Shown here in pieces: positions 1 to 9,790 of a stretch of DNA of 64,000 nt. Both the position numbers and the translations under genes were made by a program. The stretch is from contig CAZQJS010000007.1 of the NCBI GenBank assembly GCA_964593725.1, positions 20,828 to 84,827 on the forward strand, in the 5' to 3' direction. The notes beneath the pieces are model-generated. The model was not told the origin of the DNA. It saw nothing but the letters and a program-made list of their open reading frames with translations, and ran no database searches. The stretch's first letter is position 1; every line of letters begins with the position of its first letter. Origin of the DNA: JAIOSM01 sp964593725. Lineage in GTDB: Bacteria; Desulfobacterota; Desulfobacteria; Desulfobacterales; Desulfobacteraceae.

Positions 1-1014
1 CGACCCACTCCGGAATTAATTGAATTTTATACCACCCTGGCAAAGGGTAAAATCGGATTAATTATTTCAGGATATACCTATATAAGCCCGGAAGGCAAGC
101 AGCTGCCCGGGAAGATGGGAATCCATACAGATGATTTTGCCGATGACTTTAAAAGATTAACCGATAAAGTCCATGAACATGGGGGTAAAATTGCCATTCA
201 GCTTGTACATGCAGGCGGCCAGGCTGATAAAAAAGTTTCCGGCCACACCCCGGTTGCTCCTTCTGCTGTTAAGGCTGCCCAGTTTCCTGTTATTCCAGCC
301 ATGATGACCCAAACTGACATTGAAAGAGTTGTTACTGCATTTTATGATGCCTGCCTCCGTGCAAAAAATTATGGGTTTGACGGGGTCCAGATCCATGGCG
401 CCCATGGTTACCTTGTTAACCAGTTTCTGTCCCCCCTGACAAACCAGAGGGATGACAGGTATGGCGGTTCCATTGAAAACCGTGCAAGGTTCCTGTTTGA
501 AGTATACCATGCCATGAGATCAGGAGTGGGAGATAACTTTCCTGTTTTTATTAAACTCAATGGTGCTGACTATTTAGACAAGGGCTTTGAAATTGAGGAT
601 GCCCTGTGGGTATCAAAGCATTTGTCCAACCAGGGCATTGATGCAATTGAAGTCTCTTCAGGCACAGGTGCTTCAGGCGTATTTACCCCTGTCAGAACTA
701 AAATTACAAGCCCTGAAAAAGAGGCGTATAATATGGAACTTGCGCTCAGAATAAAAGAGCAGGTGTCATGCCCTGTCATGGCAGTTGGAGGGTTCAGAAG
801 CCTGGAAATTATTCAAAAATGCCTGGAAAAAGATGGCATTGATTTTATCTCCATGAGCCGCCCTCTGATACGGGAACCAAATCTGCCTGCACGCTGGGAA
901 AATGGTGATACAAACCCTGCAAAATGTATTTCCTGTAACAAATGTTTCATGCCTGGCCTTGCCAAGGGTGGAATTTATTGTGTGCCCCAAAGAGCAGAAT
1001 TAAAAAAAGCATAG
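1..1014 (+). CDS. NADH:flavin oxidoreductase, old yellow enzyme family (5' end cut by window)
   Basis: The frame is open from the first base, so the start lies outside the window; roughly the first 25 residues are probably missing. The protein is an OYE-type FMN TIM barrel: the stretch around IAIQLVHAGGQ and the motif GFDGVQIHGAHGYLVNQFLSP (active-site His and following strand) are diagnostic, and SMSRPLIREPNLP is the usual late FMN phosphate-binding strand. The end carries a cysteine cluster, CISCNKC followed by a further Cys 12 residues on, as in the 4Fe-4S members related to 2,4-dienoyl-CoA reductase. It stops there, so the C-terminal FAD/NAD domain of the large members is absent. The likely role is NAD(P)H-dependent reduction of an activated C=C bond; the substrate cannot be read. 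Confidence 0.9.
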   Translation, partial: RPTPELIEFYTTLAKGKIGLIISGYTYISPEGKQLPGKMGIHTDDFADDFKRLTDKVHEHGGKIAIQLVHAGGQADKKVSGHTPVAPSAVKAAQFPVIPAMMTQTDIERVVTAFYDACLRAKNYGFDGVQIHGAHGYLVNQFLSPLTNQRDDRYGGSIENRARFLFEVYHAMRSGVGDNFPVFIKLNGADYLDKGFEIEDALWVSKHLSNQGIDAIEVSSGTGASGVFTPVRTKITSPEKEAYNMELALRIKEQVSCPVMAVGGFRSLEIIQKCLEKDGIDFISMSRPLIREPNLPARWENGDTNPAKCISCNKCFMPGLAKGGIYCVPQRAELKKA

Positions 1015-1131
1015 AGAGTCTGCCATGGCATTTTGTCTCTCTTACGTGAAAATGGTCTGTTGCCTTAAACAATTGAGTGATTATACTTAAAACTTCATAT
1101 CTGTATTAAATATTTAAAGGTGTTTTGATAA

Positions 1132-2316
1132 ATGGAAAAACCTGAGTCCTGCAATGCCAACTTTTCAGAAATTGTTCTGTCTGAAAATAAAACTGTTAAA
1201 CTGATTGGAACTGCCCATGTCTCCAAAGAGAGTGCCGTGTATGTAAAAAAAGTTATCCTTGAAGAAAAACCCGACACTGTCTGTGTTGAACTCTGTAACA
1301 CCAGGCTTGACTCCCTCAGGAATCAGGACAGGTGGCGCAACATGGATATTATTAAAATAATCAAGGAAAAAAAAGCTATTTTACTCTTTGTCAATCTCAT
1401 GCTTGCATCTTTTCAAAAAAAAATAGCAAAAAAGTTTGATATTCAGCCGGGCCAGGAAATGATTAATGCTGTAAATTCAGCTGAAAAAATCGGTGCTGTT
1501 ATAGTTCCGGCTGACAGGGATATTCAGATTACCCTTAAGCGTGTCTGGAGAGGCATGGGATTTTTTAAAAAAATAAAACTCATTTTCCAGCTTTTATTAT
1601 CCCTGGGTCCATCCGAAGATATTACAGAACAAGAGATAGAAAAAATGAAACAGGAGGACATATTAAAAAGCATATTAACTGATGTGAAAAAATCCCATCC
1701 GGAAATTGAAAAAATCCTGATAGATGAAAGAGATATGTTCCTTGCCCAAAAAATACAAAATGCCCCGGGACAGAGAATCATTGCCGTGGCAGGTGCAGGA
1801 CATGTCCCTGGAATAAAAAGATATATTGCAGAAAACAACGGTAAAAGTATTGAAGAACTTAACACTCTTCCGCCTCCGGGCAAATTTGGAGCAATATTTA
1901 AATGGCTGCTTCCAGCAGGCATTTTCCTCCTTTTTATCCTGGGATTTGTAATGGGTGGGAAAGACACAGGAACAGACATGATATGGTTCTGGATCGCTGC
2001 AAATAGTATATTTGCAGGACTTGGTGCAATCATTGCCCTTGCCCACCCCTATACCATTATTTCTGCTATTCTGGCAGCACCCCTTACATCCCTGAACCCC
2101 ATGATTGCTGCAGGATGGGTTTCAGGAATTGTGGAAGCTTTTGCAAGAAAACCAAAGGTCAGGGACTTTGAAGCCATTTCTGAAGACATTCTCACCATAA
2201 AAGGTTTCTGGAAAAACAGTGTAATCAGGATATTACTTGTGGTAGTGTTTACAAATATTGGCAGCGCCATAGGAACAATGACAGCTCTACCGCTCATGTT
2301 AAAGATACTTAACTGA
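1132..2316 (+). CDS. TraB/PrgY-family membrane protein
   Basis: 394 residues. The N-terminal half is a TraB/GumN/PrgY domain: TAHVSKESAVYVKKV and PDTVCVELCNTRLDSL near residues 25-65 carry the conserved GTAH and E-x-C-x2-R features, and VAGAGHVPGI near 220 is the second conserved block. The C-terminal third holds about four hydrophobic segments (around 255-275, 285-310, 315-335 and 365-390), so the domain is anchored in the membrane. The founding members shut down peptide pheromone signalling in Enterococcus plasmids; in most bacteria the role is unknown, and a peptidase-like activity is proposed for the fold. AAAGG precedes the ATG. It stands alone between an oxidoreductase and a lipoprotein. 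Confidence 0.85.
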   Translation: MEKPESCNANFSEIVLSENKTVKLIGTAHVSKESAVYVKKVILEEKPDTVCVELCNTRLDSLRNQDRWRNMDIIKIIKEKKAILLFVNLMLASFQKKIAKKFDIQPGQEMINAVNSAEKIGAVIVPADRDIQITLKRVWRGMGFFKKIKLIFQLLLSLGPSEDITEQEIEKMKQEDILKSILTDVKKSHPEIEKILIDERDMFLAQKIQNAPGQRIIAVAGAGHVPGIKRYIAENNGKSIEELNTLPPPGKFGAIFKWLLPAGIFLLFILGFVMGGKDTGTDMIWFWIAANSIFAGLGAIIALAHPYTIISAILAAPLTSLNPMIAAGWVSGIVEAFARKPKVRDFEAISEDILTIKGFWKNSVIRILLVVVFTNIGSAIGTMTALPLMLKILN

Positions 2317-2403
2317 ACTATACTGACAACATGATGCTGACAGTAGTTGATAACATAGTCATAAAAGCATTATTTTTATTCACTTTTAAAAAAGGAGTTT
2401 AAA

Positions 2404-2817
2404 ATGAACAGATTTAAATGGTTTGCCTTATTTGTAATTTTTCTGATCCCTTATTCATTGTCTGGCTGTGTTTCCGCAAAAATTTCCCCCAATGCCGTGG
2501 ACCTTATTGTTAAATTTACATGGAAAAATACAGCAAAATGTTCCAGGATTTCTCCAAAAATCAATGTCTCCAATATTCCAAAAGGCACAAAAACCTTAAA
2601 GGTAATATTAAAAGATTTTCAGGCACCTGACTGGAATCACGGCGGAGGAACTGTGCCCTATACAGGTTCCGGCATAATTAAACCTGGAGCATTAAAAGCT
2701 GGCTACAATGGACCCTGTCCCCCGAGCGGTTCCCATAATTATGAATTTACTGTCCATGCAATTGATAAAGATGGTGTTATTATCGGGGTTGGAAAGGCTG
2801 TTAAAAAATTCCCTTAA
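2404..2817 (+). CDS. PEBP/YbhB-like lipoprotein
   Basis: 137 residues with a lipoprotein signal: MNRFKW, a hydrophobic run, then LSGC as lipobox (Cys near 22). The mature part shows the phosphatidylethanolamine-binding protein pattern: IPKGTKTLKVILKDF, then YNGPCPPSGSHNYEFTVHAID, matching the family's G-Y-x-G-P-C-P-P-x-G-x-H-x-Y-x-F core. It is shorter than YbhB/YbcL (about 160 residues), and the classical first ligand motif DPDAP is replaced by FQAPDWNHGGG. It is exported and probably membrane-anchored; ligand and role are unknown. AAAAAGGAG sits just before the ATG. No partner gene is evident. Confidence 0.75.
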   Translation: MNRFKWFALFVIFLIPYSLSGCVSAKISPNAVDLIVKFTWKNTAKCSRISPKINVSNIPKGTKTLKVILKDFQAPDWNHGGGTVPYTGSGIIKPGALKAGYNGPCPPSGSHNYEFTVHAIDKDGVIIGVGKAVKKFP

Positions 2818-2832
2818 TATTCTGATATTTAA

Positions 2833-5511
2833 CTAATGAGCCTCGGCCCAGTTTTTACCCCGGCCAATGTTAACAATAAGGGGAACTTTCAGACTGAACA
2901 GATTCTCCATCACATCCTTTGCAAGCTTTGCAAGATACTCTTTTTCATCTTGCAAAGCTTCAAAAATAATCTCATCGTGTACTGACAAAAGTATTTTTGA
3001 TTTAAGGTTATGGGTTTTTATGGCCCTGCTCATCTCTATCATTGCAAGTTTAATTAAATCTGCAGCACTCCCCTGAATAGGGGTGTTAATGGCCACCCTC
3101 CTTGCAAACTGCCTAACATTTGAATTTGGAGAATTGATCTCATTGAGTTTTCGTTTTCTGCCAAGAAGGGTTTCAACTTCCAGGTTTTTTTCAGCCTCTT
3201 TGATGGCAGCATCAATAAACCGTTTTACACCTGCATACCTTGCAAAATAGTTATCAATATAAATTTGTGCCATTTTTCTTGAAATATTAAGCTCTTTAGA
3301 AAGGCCATAGGCACTCATTCCATATACAATGCCAAAATTTATTGCCTTTGCCTGACTCCTTAAATCATTGGTTACAAATTCAGAAATAACATCAAAAACT
3401 TCCATTGCAGTTCTTGTGTGGATATCTTCATTATTTAAAAAAGCCTGTATGAGGATTTCATCATCGGCACAATGTGCAAGAATCCTAAGTTCTATCTGGG
3501 AATAGTCCGCTGAAATAAAAGTAAAACCTTTTTCTGGAATAAAAGCCTGCCTGATTTTTCTTCCCTCTTCTGTTCTTACCGGAATATTCTGAAGGTTGGG
3601 TTTTGAGCTGCTCAACCTGCCGGTGGCTGTTATTGTCTGATTAAAAGATGTATGAATCCTGTGGGTTTCCGGGTCTGCAAGTTTACTCAATGCATCAACA
3701 TATGTGGTTTTCAGCTTGCCTAGAGTTCTGTACCTGAGTACTTTTTCCGGAAGCTCATGTTTTCCGGACAGGGCTGTTAACACTTCAACATCGGTTGAAT
3801 ATCCCCTGGTTTTTTTTGTCTTTTTAATTACAGGAAGATTTAATTTCTCAAATAGAATTTCTCCAAGCTGCTGGGAGGAATTAATATTAAATGTCTGGTC
3901 AGCCAGGGTATATATCTCCTGTTCAAGGGTATCAAGTTCCTTTTTAAATATTTTTGAAAGAGTATTCAATTGTTGTTTATCAATTTTAATACCCTCCATT
4001 TCCATTTCAGCAAGAACTTTAATAAGTGGAATCTCAATTTCCGACATGAGCTTAAAAAGGTTAAAATCTTCTATTTTTTTCTTTAACTCCCCATGGGCTA
4101 AAAATGTAATATCTGCATCTTCAGCTGCATAATTCAAAGCCTCTGATATGGGCACGTCTTCAAACCCAATCTGGTTTTTCCCTTTGCCTGCAACGGTTTC
4201 ATATGATATTGTCTTATGTCCCAAAAGGTTCATTGCGATCTGATCAAGACTGTGGCCTCTGTTTGATGGATTTAATAAATACGATCCAATCATTGTATCA
4301 AAAACAATGCCCTTAAGTTTGATTCCACTCCTTGCAAGGACAATATAGTCATATTTAATGTTCTGTCCCACTTTTTTTATTTTATGATTTTCCAGAACCG
4401 GCTTTAGAATTTCAAGTACTCTTTTTTTATCAGGCTGTTCACATCCGCCTTTTTCAGTATGTCCCACAGGAATATAAAATGCCTGATGTTTTTTACAGGA
4501 AAAAGAGAGGCCCACAAGTTCTGCAGCCATTGGTATTTTTGATGTTGTCTCTGTGTCAAGGGCAAAAACAGATGCCTTTTCAAGCCTGTGCACAAGATTT
4601 TCAATGTCTTTAATCTTTGTTAAAAGTCTGTAATCTTTTCTGGACAAATCACCAGCCCCTGCAAACTCCATGGCAAGGCTTTTAAACTCATACTCCCTGA
4701 AAAGTTCTGAAATTTTATCCCTGTCAGGCAAAGGTATCTTAAACTGCTCTATGTTCTGTTCAACTTCAACAAACTTGTCTATTGTTACAAGTTTTTTACT
4801 CAACAAAGCATTATTTCTGTTTTCCTGCAAATTTTGATACAGCTTTTTTTTACCTTTTAAATCGTCAATATTTGCATACACATTTTCAATGGATTGATAT
4901 TGATTTATTAACGAACATGCTGTTTTTGGCCCTATACCTGGTACACCTGGAATATTATCTGATTTATCACCTGCAAGCCCCAGCATATCAATAAATTGTA
5001 ATGGAGTAATATTATAGTCTGCTTTTACCCTTTCAATATCCACGGTTTTATCTTTCATGGGATCCCACAGAATACAATCCCCGGTTATAAGCTGAATAAA
5101 ATCTTTATCTCCTGATACCATTACACTCTTAAAGCCCTGATCCCGGGCAAGCCTTGAATACGTACCCACAAGGTCATCTGCTTCATATCCCTGCTTTTCG
5201 ACAATTGCAATATTAAAAGCTTTTACGACCTTTTTTATATCTGGAATCTGAACAGCCATACTCTCTTCCATGGGGGGCCTGTTTGCTTTATACTCTTCAT
5301 ACATTTTATGCCTGAAGGTTAGTCCTTTTACATCAAAAAAAACAATGGCATACTCAGGTTGCTTCTCCTTTAAAAGCTTTAATAGAATTCTTGTAAAACC
5401 AAAGGTGGCATTGGTAGGATGGCCTGAGGATGTGGATAGATTTTTTATTGCATGGAATGCACGGTGAAGATATGCACTGCCGTCTATCAGGTATATCTCT
5501 TTTTTTTTCAC
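2833..5511 (-). CDS. polA: DNA polymerase I
   Basis: 892 residues, full length for PolA. The order is a 5'-3' exonuclease (1 to about 290, opening with YLIDGSAYLHRAFHA; helix-3-turn GVPGIGPKTA), a 3'-5' exonuclease (about 300-490) and the polymerase domain (about 500-892; SADYSQIELRILAH motif A, QAKAINFGIVYG motif B, LLSVHDEIIFE motif C). All three proofreading motifs appear intact: FALDTET (DxE), GQNIKYDY, and YAAEDAD. The start is GTG behind GGGAG. It fills gaps and removes primers in replication and repair. Convergent with the PEBP lipoprotein. Confidence 0.98.
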   Translation of the reverse strand: MKKKEIYLIDGSAYLHRAFHAIKNLSTSSGHPTNATFGFTRILLKLLKEKQPEYAIVFFDVKGLTFRHKMYEEYKANRPPMEESMAVQIPDIKKVVKAFNIAIVEKQGYEADDLVGTYSRLARDQGFKSVMVSGDKDFIQLITGDCILWDPMKDKTVDIERVKADYNITPLQFIDMLGLAGDKSDNIPGVPGIGPKTACSLINQYQSIENVYANIDDLKGKKKLYQNLQENRNNALLSKKLVTIDKFVEVEQNIEQFKIPLPDRDKISELFREYEFKSLAMEFAGAGDLSRKDYRLLTKIKDIENLVHRLEKASVFALDTETTSKIPMAAELVGLSFSCKKHQAFYIPVGHTEKGGCEQPDKKRVLEILKPVLENHKIKKVGQNIKYDYIVLARSGIKLKGIVFDTMIGSYLLNPSNRGHSLDQIAMNLLGHKTISYETVAGKGKNQIGFEDVPISEALNYAAEDADITFLAHGELKKKIEDFNLFKLMSEIEIPLIKVLAEMEMEGIKIDKQQLNTLSKIFKKELDTLEQEIYTLADQTFNINSSQQLGEILFEKLNLPVIKKTKKTRGYSTDVEVLTALSGKHELPEKVLRYRTLGKLKTTYVDALSKLADPETHRIHTSFNQTITATGRLSSSKPNLQNIPVRTEEGRKIRQAFIPEKGFTFISADYSQIELRILAHCADDEILIQAFLNNEDIHTRTAMEVFDVISEFVTNDLRSQAKAINFGIVYGMSAYGLSKELNISRKMAQIYIDNYFARYAGVKRFIDAAIKEAEKNLEVETLLGRKRKLNEINSPNSNVRQFARRVAINTPIQGSAADLIKLAMIEMSRAIKTHNLKSKILLSVHDEIIFEALQDEKEYLAKLAKDVMENLFSLKVPLIVNIGRGKNWAEAH

Positions 5512-5604
5512 TTTTAACTGCTCCCTTGATTTTTAATTATGACAAATACTACCCCAAGACCAGAACAAAATCAAATTCATTACATTTTCAATTATAAAAC
5601 TTAC

Positions 5605-5633
5605 TTGACAGATCTCCGTGTGGGCCTGATAAT
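5605..5633 (+). promoter_or_regulatory. sigma-70-type promoter of the zinc-ribbon microprotein
   Basis: TTGACA (5605-5610), 17-base spacer, GATAAT (5628-5633). It points at the 72-residue gene starting about 65 bases downstream and supports that gene being real. Confidence 0.6.
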
Positions 5634-5697
5634 GCCTTAAAATATTTTATTGATAACTTTACTCAAAGGTTTATGACAAAATCAAGTCTGTTTTACC

Positions 5698-5916
5698 ATG
5701 GAAAACAAGTCAAGGGCACGGAGAAAAAAACGGAGAAAAAAACAATCAAAAACCTGCCACTGCTGCGGTCAATCCTTTATGTTTTGCTGGAACTGCAGAT
5801 GTGGATTTGCCATGTGTCAGCAATGCATGTATGAAAATCAATGGGGCTTAACATGCAATGGAATAACATGGCAGTGCCCTGACTGTGGAAAACAGAATGG
5901 ATTTGGAAACCAATAG
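5698..5916 (+). CDS. Cysteine-rich zinc-ribbon microprotein, function unknown
   Basis: 72 residues. The first 17 are strongly basic (RARRKKRRKKQSK), followed by a dense cysteine array: CHCCGQSF, CWNCRCGFAMCQQC, a single Cys, then CPDCGKQNGFGNQ. The spacing suggests two or three small metal knuckles, the last a typical CPxCG zinc ribbon. A basic tail with treble Cys pairs suits nucleic-acid or ribosome binding, but that is inference. The ATG is the first in the frame after an upstream stop; no Shine-Dalgarno is visible, although a strong sigma-70-like promoter lies upstream. It ends one base from hisD, which converges on it. I do not recognise the family. Confidence 0.65.
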   Translation: MENKSRARRKKRRKKQSKTCHCCGQSFMFCWNCRCGFAMCQQCMYENQWGLTCNGITWQCPDCGKQNGFGNQ

Positions 5917-5917
5917 G

Positions 5918-7246
5918 TTATTCCATTGAACCTTGACTGCTGAACCTTGACTGCTTTCTCACCTTTATTGAATTTGCATGTCCGTCAAGGCCCTCCACCC
6001 TGGCAAGGGCGATGACATCATCTGCCTCCTTTTCAAAGGCCTGTTTTGAATATTGTATAAGACTTGTTTTTTTTGTAAAGTTTTCCACTGAAAGAGCAGA
6101 GGAAAACCTTGCAGTCCCTGCAGTGGGCAAAACATGGTTGGGACCTGCAATATAATCACCCATGGGTTCAGGGCTGTAGGGACCAAGAAATATTGCACCA
6201 GCGTTTCTTATCTTTCCTGTATATTCAAACGGATTATTCACCAGCAGTTCAAGATGTTCTGGTGCAAGTCTGTTTGAAAGCTCTATGGCTGTATTAATGT
6301 CAGGAACCTTAATAATTGCCCCAAAATCCTGAATCGATTTTGCGGCAATCTCTTTTCTTGAGAGTTTTTCAAGCTGCTCTTTAACACAAACAGCTGTTTT
6401 TTCTGCAATACTTAATGAGTCTGTCACAAGCATTGCAGACGCCATTGTATCATGCTCTGCCTGGGATAGAAGATCTGCTGCTATACATTCCGGGTCTGCA
6501 TTTTTACCGGCAATGATCAAAATTTCACTGGGCCCTGCTATCATGTCAATGCCAACGCTGCCAGACACAATTTTTTTTGCAAGGGTCACATAGAGATTTC
6601 CAGGCCCGACAATTACATTGACCCTTGGAATTGTTTCAGTACCAAAGGCCAGGGCTGCAATGGCCCAGGCACTGCCTGCCTTAAAAACATTATCAATGCC
6701 AACCCTTTCTGCCGTGGCTAGGATATACGGGTTAATCCTTCCATTTTCCATGGGAGGTGTTACAAGGGATATTGAGTCAACTCCTGCCACTTTAGCTGGT
6801 ACTCCGCCCATGACCACAGAAGATACAAGGGGTGTTTTACCGCCTTTTCCCCCTGGTGCATAAATTCCTGCAGCGTCCACAGGCTTTACCATCTGTCCCA
6901 CCATAACCCCCTTCCTTGGTGTATCAATCCAGGAGTTTTGGTTCTGCTTTAAATGAAATGATTCAATCTGTGTAACTGCTCTGTCAAGGGCTTTTAAAAA
7001 ATCCCTGTCAATATTCTGCCTTGCTTCCTTAAACTCATCTTCTGAAACCTTAAGGGATTTTTCTGTTACATATTTTGAATCAAAACGGTTTGTATAATGA
7101 CAGACTGCCTTGTCACCATCTTTGCGTACAGCCTCAATAAAAGTATTAACATTATTGTAATCTTCATCTGTAAACCCTAGTCCCCGTTCAATCGTGGCAA
7201 GTATCTTTTTTTCAGCACTATCTGAAGGATATTGTAAAATTTCCAT
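5918..7246 (-). CDS. hisD: Histidinol dehydrogenase
   Basis: 442 residues, usual length. It oxidises L-histidinol twice with NAD to L-histidine, the last steps of histidine synthesis. Family blocks are clear: GPGNLYVTLAKKIV, GIDMIAGPSEILI, LLSQAEHDTMASAML (zinc-binding Gln and His) and GDYIAGPNHVLPTAGTARF. AGGAAC precedes the ATG. The last codons contain a 14-base tandem duplication (see findings), so the final residues differ from what the ancestral frame would give. No other his genes adjoin it; hisHF lies 4.8 kb away on the other strand. Confidence 0.97.
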   Translation of the reverse strand: MEILQYPSDSAEKKILATIERGLGFTDEDYNNVNTFIEAVRKDGDKAVCHYTNRFDSKYVTEKSLKVSEDEFKEARQNIDRDFLKALDRAVTQIESFHLKQNQNSWIDTPRKGVMVGQMVKPVDAAGIYAPGGKGGKTPLVSSVVMGGVPAKVAGVDSISLVTPPMENGRINPYILATAERVGIDNVFKAGSAWAIAALAFGTETIPRVNVIVGPGNLYVTLAKKIVSGSVGIDMIAGPSEILIIAGKNADPECIAADLLSQAEHDTMASAMLVTDSLSIAEKTAVCVKEQLEKLSRKEIAAKSIQDFGAIIKVPDINTAIELSNRLAPEHLELLVNNPFEYTGKIRNAGAIFLGPYSPEPMGDYIAGPNHVLPTAGTARFSSALSVENFTKKTSLIQYSKQAFEKEADDVIALARVEGLDGHANSIKVRKQSRFSSQGSME

Positions 7247-7348
7247 AATGTTCCTGTTTTTGATCCTAATTTGCTATGAATTCCCAAGTCCTTGATTTTT
7301 AGCAGATTTCCCATGTAAAGTCCAATTCATTATTATAGCCCTTTAAAC

Positions 7349-9739
7349 TTAAGACTTTACAGGAAGCTTAATTGTAAAAAGTGTGCCTTTACCTTTTTCC
7401 GATTCAACACTCATTTCACCACCATGATCTTCAGTGATGATAAAATATGATATTGAGAGCCCAAGCCCTGTTCCTTTATCTTTTGCCTTTGTTGTAAAGA
7501 AAGGTTCAAAAATACGGTTAAGTATGCTTTTTTCCATGCCAGGCCCGTTATCTTCAATTTCAAGACATGCCATGCCCTGGGATAAATAGGTTCTGATTAT
7601 TATCTTTAAAATACCTGCATTGTCCTTATTGCCGATAAATGCCTGGGTGCTGTTTTTTAAAATATTAAATATAACCTGCTGTATTTTGCTCCCTTCACAC
7701 GGTATATCAGGTAATTCAGGGTCATATTCCCGCTGGATCTCAAATTTTTTAAACCCTTTTTTCTTTTTTATATCATAATCAGTGCAGGCGAGCTCAATGG
7801 TTTTATCAACCTGTTCGTTCAGGCTTTGCAATGACTTTTCAGCCCCGCTTTTCTTTGCGAAATTCAACATATTTTCGACAATTTTTGCTGCCTGAACCCC
7901 TGCCTGGTTTATCTTTTCAAGATGTTCCAGAATTTTCCTGTCTTTCATATAGGATTTTATGCTCTCCAGGGTAATTCCGGCTGAGGCAGCCGCAATTTCA
8001 TTGGCTGGAAAAGATTTGGCAAGGCGGTTATACACCACCTGGGCATTCTGCATCATACCTGCAAGGGGATTATTGATCTCATGGGCCATACCGGCTGCAA
8101 GCCCGCCAACTGAGATCATCTTTTCCGTCTGGATAAGTATTGATTCAACCTTGACCTGGTTTGTAACATCATCAACATGGATTACAGCACCCTGCACATC
8201 ACCTGTTACCAGAGGGTAGATTGTAATATTCTCATAAAACAGCTCTCTGTTTTTTTTATAAGGTACTTTTAAATCTTCCTGAACTTCCTGTTTGATTATT
8301 GCTGTTGTAATTTTTTCAGAATATTTTTTCAGGCGGGGTAAAACAGTATACAGATTCTGTCCTTCTGCTTTTTCTGCTGAAAGCCCGGATTTCTTTTCTG
8401 CCTGGCGGTTAAACAATGTTATTTTATAACTGATATCTATGCCAACCAGTATTGAAGGCATTGAATTTACAATACTTGTCAAATAGCTGCGGTACTGGTT
8501 CAACTCTTTATCAGCTTTTTTACGTTGTGTAATATCAAGCCAGGATGCAAGACCTGCTGGTCTCCCATGGAACATAAGAGAACTTCCCTTAAGATATATC
8601 CATTTTTCTTCTTTTTGCTTGGTTATGAACTTGCATTCATATCCTGATGGTGCGTCCATGCCCTGGAGGCGCAAGCCTGAAATCTTTTTGATCATCTCCT
8701 TATATTCCGGAGCAAAGATATCTATAAAATACTTGTCTTTATATTCATCAAATGTATACCCTGAAATTTTTTCAGCTGCAGGATTACAATATACTATTTT
8801 ATCATCCTGATAAAGAACAATACCTATAGCAGATGTTTCTGCAACTGTTCTGAATTTGTACTCACTCTCCCTCAAAGACTCTTCCCATTTTTTCTGTTCT
8901 GAAATATCACTGATAACACATCTGAGTCCTGCAAGTCTGCCTGTTCTGTATATGGAAGATGTTTTAATTATGCCTGGAAAACAGGAGCCATCTTTTCTTT
9001 TAAAAATATATTCCCTTGACTCATCAATGGATTTTTCCCTTGTTTCATCATCTTTGCTCTTTTTCTTCAATTCTCCCTTAAAATTATCCGATGCAATCAG
9101 AGCAACACAGTTAACCCCCTGTTTTATATCTTTTTTTGAGTAACCAAGCATATCAAGTGTTTTGGAATTGGCATATGTTATTGTCAACTCATCATCTGTT
9201 TCAAAAATAGCCTCTGGTAATAATTCTGCCATATCCCTGAATCGTTTTTCACTCTCAATCACCCTCTCCATCATCTGTTTTCTCTCAATGGCAAAGGCAA
9301 TCTGGCCTGAAACAAAGATGAACATTTCAAAATCTTTTTGACTGAAATAGTTTGGTGTCTCATAGTCCTGAACTGCCATAACGCCAATGACTTTATTTTG
9401 GACAATCAAGGGAACACCAATCCATGTTTTACTCAGTTTGCCAATGGATCTCTTTGCTTTTTTCCTGCGGCTAAGCTGGTCTTCTGATAAAAAAAGGGGC
9501 TTGCCCGATAAGATAACTTCTCCGGTTAATGAATGTGTTTCCGTGAAATCATTTATATAGGACATCTCTTTATCAAACTGGTCTTTAAAATATGCAAACT
9601 CTATGGAACTTTTTTTTGCATCGTAGATTGCAATATAAAAATTGGGGCAATAGATTATTCTGTTCAATGATTTATGAATAAACCCATAAAATTTTTCAGG
9701 GCTTGCAGTTGTGTTAACTGCCTTCATTATATCATACAA
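7349..9739 (-). CDS. Sensor histidine kinase, GAF-PAS-PAS-PAS-HisKA-HATPase
   Basis: 796 residues from the first TTG. Domains: GAF (about 1-150; LYDIMKAVNTT entry helix, WIGVPLIVQNKVIGVMAVQ), three PAS domains (about 165-290, 290-415, 420-540), HisKA with phosphoacceptor His in GMAHEINNPLAGM, and an HATPase with N box ILKNSTQAF, G1 EDNGPGM and G2 GTGLGLS. There is no transmembrane segment, so it is a soluble sensor. Start choice is unsure: an excellent AAGGAGGG lies directly after the upstream gene's stop, but the codon at the right distance is ATA (9776-9778), in frame; ATG/GTG/TTG starts occur only further in, without a Shine-Dalgarno. It appears coupled to the ParB/RAM gene. No response regulator adjoins. 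Confidence 0.9.
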   Translation of the reverse strand: MYDIMKAVNTTASPEKFYGFIHKSLNRIIYCPNFYIAIYDAKKSSIEFAYFKDQFDKEMSYINDFTETHSLTGEVILSGKPLFLSEDQLSRRKKAKRSIGKLSKTWIGVPLIVQNKVIGVMAVQDYETPNYFSQKDFEMFIFVSGQIAFAIERKQMMERVIESEKRFRDMAELLPEAIFETDDELTITYANSKTLDMLGYSKKDIKQGVNCVALIASDNFKGELKKKSKDDETREKSIDESREYIFKRKDGSCFPGIIKTSSIYRTGRLAGLRCVISDISEQKKWEESLRESEYKFRTVAETSAIGIVLYQDDKIVYCNPAAEKISGYTFDEYKDKYFIDIFAPEYKEMIKKISGLRLQGMDAPSGYECKFITKQKEEKWIYLKGSSLMFHGRPAGLASWLDITQRKKADKELNQYRSYLTSIVNSMPSILVGIDISYKITLFNRQAEKKSGLSAEKAEGQNLYTVLPRLKKYSEKITTAIIKQEVQEDLKVPYKKNRELFYENITIYPLVTGDVQGAVIHVDDVTNQVKVESILIQTEKMISVGGLAAGMAHEINNPLAGMMQNAQVVYNRLAKSFPANEIAAASAGITLESIKSYMKDRKILEHLEKINQAGVQAAKIVENMLNFAKKSGAEKSLQSLNEQVDKTIELACTDYDIKKKKGFKKFEIQREYDPELPDIPCEGSKIQQVIFNILKNSTQAFIGNKDNAGILKIIIRTYLSQGMACLEIEDNGPGMEKSILNRIFEPFFTTKAKDKGTGLGLSISYFIITEDHGGEMSVESEKGKGTLFTIKLPVKS

Positions 9740-9790
9740 TACATCATTTACTTTTTCTGTTTTTATCCTTCTATCTATTTTAACCCTCCT

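Noticed and set aside
1524..2033. 169-codon antisense ORF in the TraB-family gene
   Set aside because: Complement of hydrophobic coding sequence; no start signal and no recognisable domain.
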